Assembly: GCF_003026105.1 (NCBI RefSeq)
Contig: NZ_PYNW01000017.1
Location: 26,664-90,663 of the forward strand
Length of the DNA: 64,000 nt
Direction of reading: 5' to 3'
From: Photobacterium sp. GB-56
GTDB taxonomy: Bacteria; Pseudomonadota; Gammaproteobacteria; Enterobacterales; Vibrionaceae
Shown here: positions 60,710 through 64,000 of the stretch, in pieces
How positions within the stretch are numbered: position 1 is the first letter of the stretch
Layout of the letters: each line of letters opens with the position of its first letter
Program-made: the position numbers and the translations under genes
The notes under the pieces: model-generated
Told to the model about the DNA's origin: nothing
Database searches by the model: none
The model's input: the letters and a program-made list of their open reading frames with translations, nothing else

Positions 60710-60796
60710 CATATACGTTATGACACTAATCTAACACCAATATTCAATCATAGCTTTATAGAGAAGTAAATCATCTGTCAATTTCGCTATTGTGAA

Positions 60797-62383
60797 TTAG
60801 TGAGCAAGTGCAGGTATTGTTGCGGCAGCTGATGATGCATCAGTGATCCAGCCCATGGTATAGAACCAATCTGTCATAGGAACTAGCATTAGCTCAATGC
60901 CGGCTAAACCTACGGATGCAAGAACAATAGTGTAAGGTAACGCCATGTATACCATACGACCGTAAGAAAGACGGATAAGTGGTGCAATAGCAGAGGTTAA
61001 AGCAAACAGGAATGCCGCTTGACCATTTGGCGTTGCTACTGATGGTAAGTTAGTACCTGTATTGATAGCAACGGCTAACATATCAAACTGACTACGGTTA
61101 ATAACACCGTTTGTTAGCGCGGTTTTTACTTCGTTAATATATACCGTACCAACGAATACATTGTCTGAAACCATCGATAGCAAGCCATTCGCAATGTAGA
61201 ACATAGTAAGCTGTGAACTACCTTCAAGGCTTAACACCCAATGAATAATAGGTGCGAATAGCTGTTGATCAATGATGACTGCAACGACAGAGAAGAACAC
61301 AGCAAGTAGTGCGGTAAAGGGCAGTGCTTCTTCAAATGCTTTACCCAAAGCGTGCTCTTCGGTGATCCCAGTAAACGATGTTGCCAAAATAATAACGGTT
61401 AAACCGATTAAACCCACCGCAGCCAAGTGCATTGCAAGGCCGATAATTAACCATACTGCTATTGCCGCTTGAATAATCAATTTCGCGTAGTCAAGGTTAG
61501 TACGTGATTTACGTTCTTCATTATCAAAGTCGACTAAGATTTGGCGAACATTTTCAGGTAATTCAGCACCATAGCCACAAATTTTAAATTTCTCAACCAG
61601 TGCACAGGTTAACAAGCCACAGAAAAAGACAGGGACAGTAACGGGCGCCATACGAATAATAAACTCACCAAAATCCCATCCGGCTTGATCGGCAATAATT
61701 AAGTTTTGTGGTTCACCCACCATTGTCATTACGCCACCTAGCGCGGTACCTACACCAGCATGCATTAGCAAACTACGTAGGAAAGCGCGGTAGTTTTCTA
61801 AGTCATCGCGGCTGAGCTCTGGAACGTGATTATCATTGGTATGATCATGATTAGAATGAGGATCTTGCCCTGAAGCAACCTTATGATAAATGCTGTAGAA
61901 ACCTACCGTTACACTGATAACAACCGCAATAACGGTTAGAGCATCAAGGAAAGCGGAAAGAAAAGCGGCCATCACACAAAAAGCGAGAGAAAGTAAAATT
62001 TTAGAGCGGATGCCGATTAATATTTTAGTAAACATGAACAACAAAAGCTGTTTCATGAAGTAGATACCCGCGACCATAAAGACCAGTAAGAGTAAAACTT
62101 CAATATTTGCAACAAGTTCATGTTTTACTTGATCTGGGCTTGTCATTCCAATAGCAACAGCTTCTATTGCCAATAACCCACCAGGTTGTAATGGGTAACA
62201 CTTTAATGCCATTGCGAGAGTAAAGATGAATTCAATTACTAACAACCAGCCAGCAACAAACGGATCAATAAGAAAAAAGACAATAGGGTTAATGATCAAA
62301 AAAGTAATGATTGCAATTTTGTACCAGTCAGGTGCCTTACCCAAAAAATTTTTGATAAAGGCATTCCCTAGCGATATAGCCAT
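60797..62383 (-). CDS. nhaB: Na+/H+ antiporter NhaB
   Basis: NhaB exports sodium in exchange for protons and is important at neutral to alkaline pH in salt water. The protein begins [20 protein letters not shown] and has about twelve hydrophobic segments; [20 protein letters not shown] and [15 protein letters not shown] are family signatures. The longest frame starts at 62512, but ATG 62383 with AAGAGA upstream gives the family start and 528 residues, the vibrio length. It is divergent from fadR. Confidence 0.95.
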   Translation of the reverse strand: MAISLGNAFIKNFLGKAPDWYKIAIITFLIINPIVFFLIDPFVAGWLLVIEFIFTLAMALKCYPLQPGGLLAIEAVAIGMTSPDQVKHELVANIEVLLLLVFMVAGIYFMKQLLLFMFTKILIGIRSKILLSLAFCVMAAFLSAFLDALTVIAVVISVTVGFYSIYHKVASGQDPHSNHDHTNDNHVPELSRDDLENYRAFLRSLLMHAGVGTALGGVMTMVGEPQNLIIADQAGWDFGEFIIRMAPVTVPVFFCGLLTCALVEKFKICGYGAELPENVRQILVDFDNEERKSRTNLDYAKLIIQAAIAVWLIIGLAMHLAAVGLIGLTVIILATSFTGITEEHALGKAFEEALPFTALLAVFFSVVAVIIDQQLFAPIIHWVLSLEGSSQLTMFYIANGLLSMVSDNVFVGTVYINEVKTALTNGVINRSQFDMLAVAINTGTNLPSVATPNGQAAFLFALTSAIAPLIRLSYGRMVYMALPYTIVLASVGLAGIELMLVPMTDWFYTMGWITDASSAAATIPALAH

Positions 62384-62904
62384 GTGTTGGATCTCTTTAT
62401 TATTAGCGCAAAATAGTATGGATCTGATGTTGGCTAAATGCCTTGATTGATCAATCAGCAGGGTAATCAGTCGCTTCTTGCAAAAGATTAATGGTCGAGA
62501 TTGAGGTATCAAAGTTAAACAAGAATATGGTTCTCGGATGTTTTAACTTTCTTAGGCAGCAGCTTCCATTCGCTCCCAGTTCATCTTTATATAACTCTAC
62601 CGTTTAAGAGGTATTAGTCAATAAGTTAAACAATAATGCAATTATTTCGTTACATTTTCATCTTGAAATGGGAGTTGAATATGTCAGTGTTATAAACCGC
62701 ACAGTATACAGAAAATATGACTGGAATTGTTAGATGCATTCAAATTCCCTTTTTTTTAGTGATCAGTTTAACAATATCGTTGTATTTTTATACTTCTCTT
62801 TCATGTTCATGTCAGAGTTAATAGTGAGGTTTCTTCTAATAAGAAACTAGTGGTATGATGAGTGCAATTATAAAAGTGCATGAAGCGAACTGGATTTTAC
62901 TTAG
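62384..62904. promoter_or_regulatory. nhaB-fadR divergent regulatory region
   Basis: This 521-base gap has a perfect 14-base palindrome, TGATTGATCAATCA, at 62443-62456, about 60 bases before nhaB. Nearer fadR, 62848-62864 contains TGGTATGATGAG, which shares the TGGTnnGAnnAG core with FadR operators but matches only about 9 of 17 consensus positions. The rest is AT-rich with no credible gene. Confidence 0.4.
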
Positions 62905-63756
62905 ATGGTCATTAAGGCAGATAGCCCAGCGACATTTGCTGAGAAATATATTATTGAAAGCATTTGGAATAATCACTTTCCTCAGGGGTCGATTCTTCCT
63001 GCTGAGCGTGAACTTTCAGAGTTAATTGGCGTAACTCGAACAACATTACGTGAAGTATTGCAGCGTTTAGCACGTGATGGATGGTTAACCATCCAACATG
63101 GTAAGCCAACACGTGTTAATAACTACATGGATACTTCAGGTTTAAATATCCTTGATACCTTAGTGACACTAGATGGGCAGGATGTTCAACGAGTATTAAC
63201 CGATCTTCTTGCTGCTCGAACTGACATTAGTAGCGTATTTATGCGTTATGCTGTAAGAGGTAATGCAGAAGAATCAAGTCTTCTAATTCAGCATGTCATT
63301 GACTCAGTTGAAAGACTTCGAAAAGCATCAAGCTTTGCTGAGTTTATTGAAAACAGCGATGATCGTATTGATCTTATTCAAGAAGTTAAAAAAATCGTAG
63401 ATAAATACGGCAAAGATGATCCACAGCTTTGTGAAGAAATTTGTTTAGCTCGTGCGTTCAACTATTATGATTATCGTCTATTCCAAGGTATGGCGGGTAA
63501 GTCTGGTAATACACTTTATGTTTTAACTATTAATGGCTTACGTAAAATTTATACGCGTGTTGGTGGTTATTATTTTATGAAGCCAGAAGCATGTGAATTA
63601 GCATTAAACTTCTACCGCGACATGAAATCATACTGTGATGAAAATAAACCAGAGCTAGTTGCTGATCGTATTCGTTTATATGGACGTGAAAGTGGTGCGA
63701 TCTGGTATAGTCACCGTGTTGAAATTTCAAAATATATGTACGAAGAAGAGCAATAA
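62905..63756 (+). CDS. fadR: fatty-acid metabolism regulator FadR
   Basis: FadR is a GntR-family regulator that represses fatty-acid degradation genes, activates unsaturated fatty-acid synthesis genes such as fabB, and releases DNA when bound by long-chain acyl-CoA. The N-terminal winged helix (SILPAERELSELIGVTRTTLREVLQRLARDGWL) and the C-terminal acyl-CoA domain are visible. At 283 residues it is about 44 longer than E. coli FadR; the extra segment is near residues 138-177 (SSFAEFIENSDDRIDLIQEVKK region). Vibrio FadR is known to carry a roughly 40-residue insertion that forms a second acyl-CoA site. fabB is at 5705. Confidence 0.95.
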   Translation: MVIKADSPATFAEKYIIESIWNNHFPQGSILPAERELSELIGVTRTTLREVLQRLARDGWLTIQHGKPTRVNNYMDTSGLNILDTLVTLDGQDVQRVLTDLLAARTDISSVFMRYAVRGNAEESSLLIQHVIDSVERLRKASSFAEFIENSDDRIDLIQEVKKIVDKYGKDDPQLCEEICLARAFNYYDYRLFQGMAGKSGNTLYVLTINGLRKIYTRVGGYYFMKPEACELALNFYRDMKSYCDENKPELVADRIRLYGRESGAIWYSHRVEISKYMYEEEQ

Positions 63757-63782
63757 TTTAAAATTACTGCGGCGAATATTAG

Positions 63783-63809
63783 ACCAAGTGTTAAGCACTT
63801 GGTTTTTTT
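63783..63809 (+). terminator. fadR terminator
   Basis: ACCAAGTG pairs perfectly with CACTTGGT around five bases, followed by seven T residues. Confidence 0.9.
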
Positions 63810-63873
63810 ATGCCTGTATTTCTGCTGTTTAAATCAGTATCTTGATGTAAATAGGAATGCTTGAAGGTGAAAC

Positions 63874-64000
63874 TGTAGTGGTACATTAAATTTGGCCACC
63901 TACTCAGAGGTGATATCATCACCTCTTAACATGGATAGGTGACATCATGACAAAACGAACAAGACGATTATTTAGTGCTGAATTTAAATTAGAGGCAGCA
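63874..64000 (+). mobile_element. left end of an IS3-like insertion sequence (partial)
   Basis: From about 63874 (TGTAGTGGTACATTAAATTT) the sequence looks like the terminal inverted repeat and leader of an IS3-family element, followed by the start of its first transposase frame. A palindrome AGAGGTGAT/ATCACCTCT at 63906-63926 could form a hairpin that limits outside read-through into the transposase. The right end is outside the window, so the terminal repeat and target duplication cannot be checked. Confidence 0.65.
63947..64000 (+). CDS. IS3-family transposase OrfA (5' part only)
   Basis: An ATG at 63947, after TAGGTGACATC, opens a frame reading MTKRTRRLFSAEFKLEAA before the window ends. 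This is the typical N-terminus of IS3-family OrfA, a small helix-turn-helix protein (KRxRRxFSxEFKxEA) that combines with OrfB by frameshifting. Only 18 residues are visible, so subgroup and integrity cannot be judged. Confidence 0.75.
   Translation, partial: MTKRTRRLFSAEFKLEAA

Noticed and set aside
1..64000. CRISPR arrays, prophage, restriction-modification or toxin-antitoxin systems
   Set aside because: No spaced direct repeats, phage structural genes or paired small toxin/antitoxin frames were seen on either strand.

Overview
The window reads as chromosomal core genome of a marine gammaproteobacterium of the family Vibrionaceae, most likely Photobacterium or a close Vibrio/Aliivibrio relative. 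The evidence is the AT-rich base composition, the order pdxB-asd-fimV(hubP)-truA-accD-folC-dedD-cvpA-purF, the order tig-clpP-clpX-lon-hupB-ppiD-comEA, a FadR of about 283 residues (the enterobacterial protein has about 239), a periplasmic CpdP-type cyclic-nucleotide phosphodiesterase and a secreted GH18 chitinase. This placement is inferred from gene content and order; no database comparison was made.

Layout. 1-3250: the tail of an unidentified gene, a beta-CASP metallo-beta-lactamase ribonuclease-like protein and a chitinase. 3315-7000: mnmC (tRNA wobble modification) divergent from fabB (fatty-acid elongation), with a structured leader before fabB. 7134-10505: ugd, pdxB and asd. 10755-21335: fimV/hubP, truA, accD, folC, dedD, cvpA and purF; a PurR-type box precedes cvpA-purF. 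21750-27392: a LysR regulator, rssB, a POT peptide transporter, rfaH and galU. 27548-28778: folD, with a PurR-type box in its promoter, and tRNA-Arg(UCU). 29248-38449: the protein-quality-control cluster tig-clpP-clpX-lon-hupB-ppiD and comEA, with heat-shock (sigma-32) type promoters before tig and lon. 38494-43052: a rhombosortase-like protease, a DTW-domain tRNA modification enzyme, two HD-domain nucleotide hydrolases and alaA. 43445-49781: menaquinone genes menF-menD-menH-menC-menE; menB is not in this cluster. 49853-52338: a TetR regulator with its probable operator and a fused lysophospholipid transporter/acyltransferase. 52538-60655: mostly small conserved genes (TM2, Tim44-like, Cys-cluster proteins, cpdP, dusC, an SDR-like protein, a SEC-C protein, nudG, dsbB). 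60797-63756: nhaB divergent from fadR. 63874-64000: the left end of an IS3-like insertion sequence, cut by the window edge.

The genes are overwhelmingly housekeeping. I see no CRISPR array, prophage, toxin-antitoxin module or obvious defence island, and I found no clearly new multi-gene system. The less ordinary signals are small: a CAG/TAG hexanucleotide repeat that supplies the dusC stop codon, mutually exclusive hairpins in the men leader, an inverted repeat before fabB, a palindromic operator before tetR and a second pair of palindromes between tetR and the TM2 gene, a candidate 35-codon ORF at 56913, an 81-bp tandem duplication in fimV/hubP, and missing menB. Several starts were moved from the longest reading frame on the basis of Shine-Dalgarno spacing and family N-termini (260, 7134, 18533, 19818, 22951, 25900, 29248, 32852, 43445, 59007 on +; 5372, 39066, 41690, 52942, 58762, 62383 on -).
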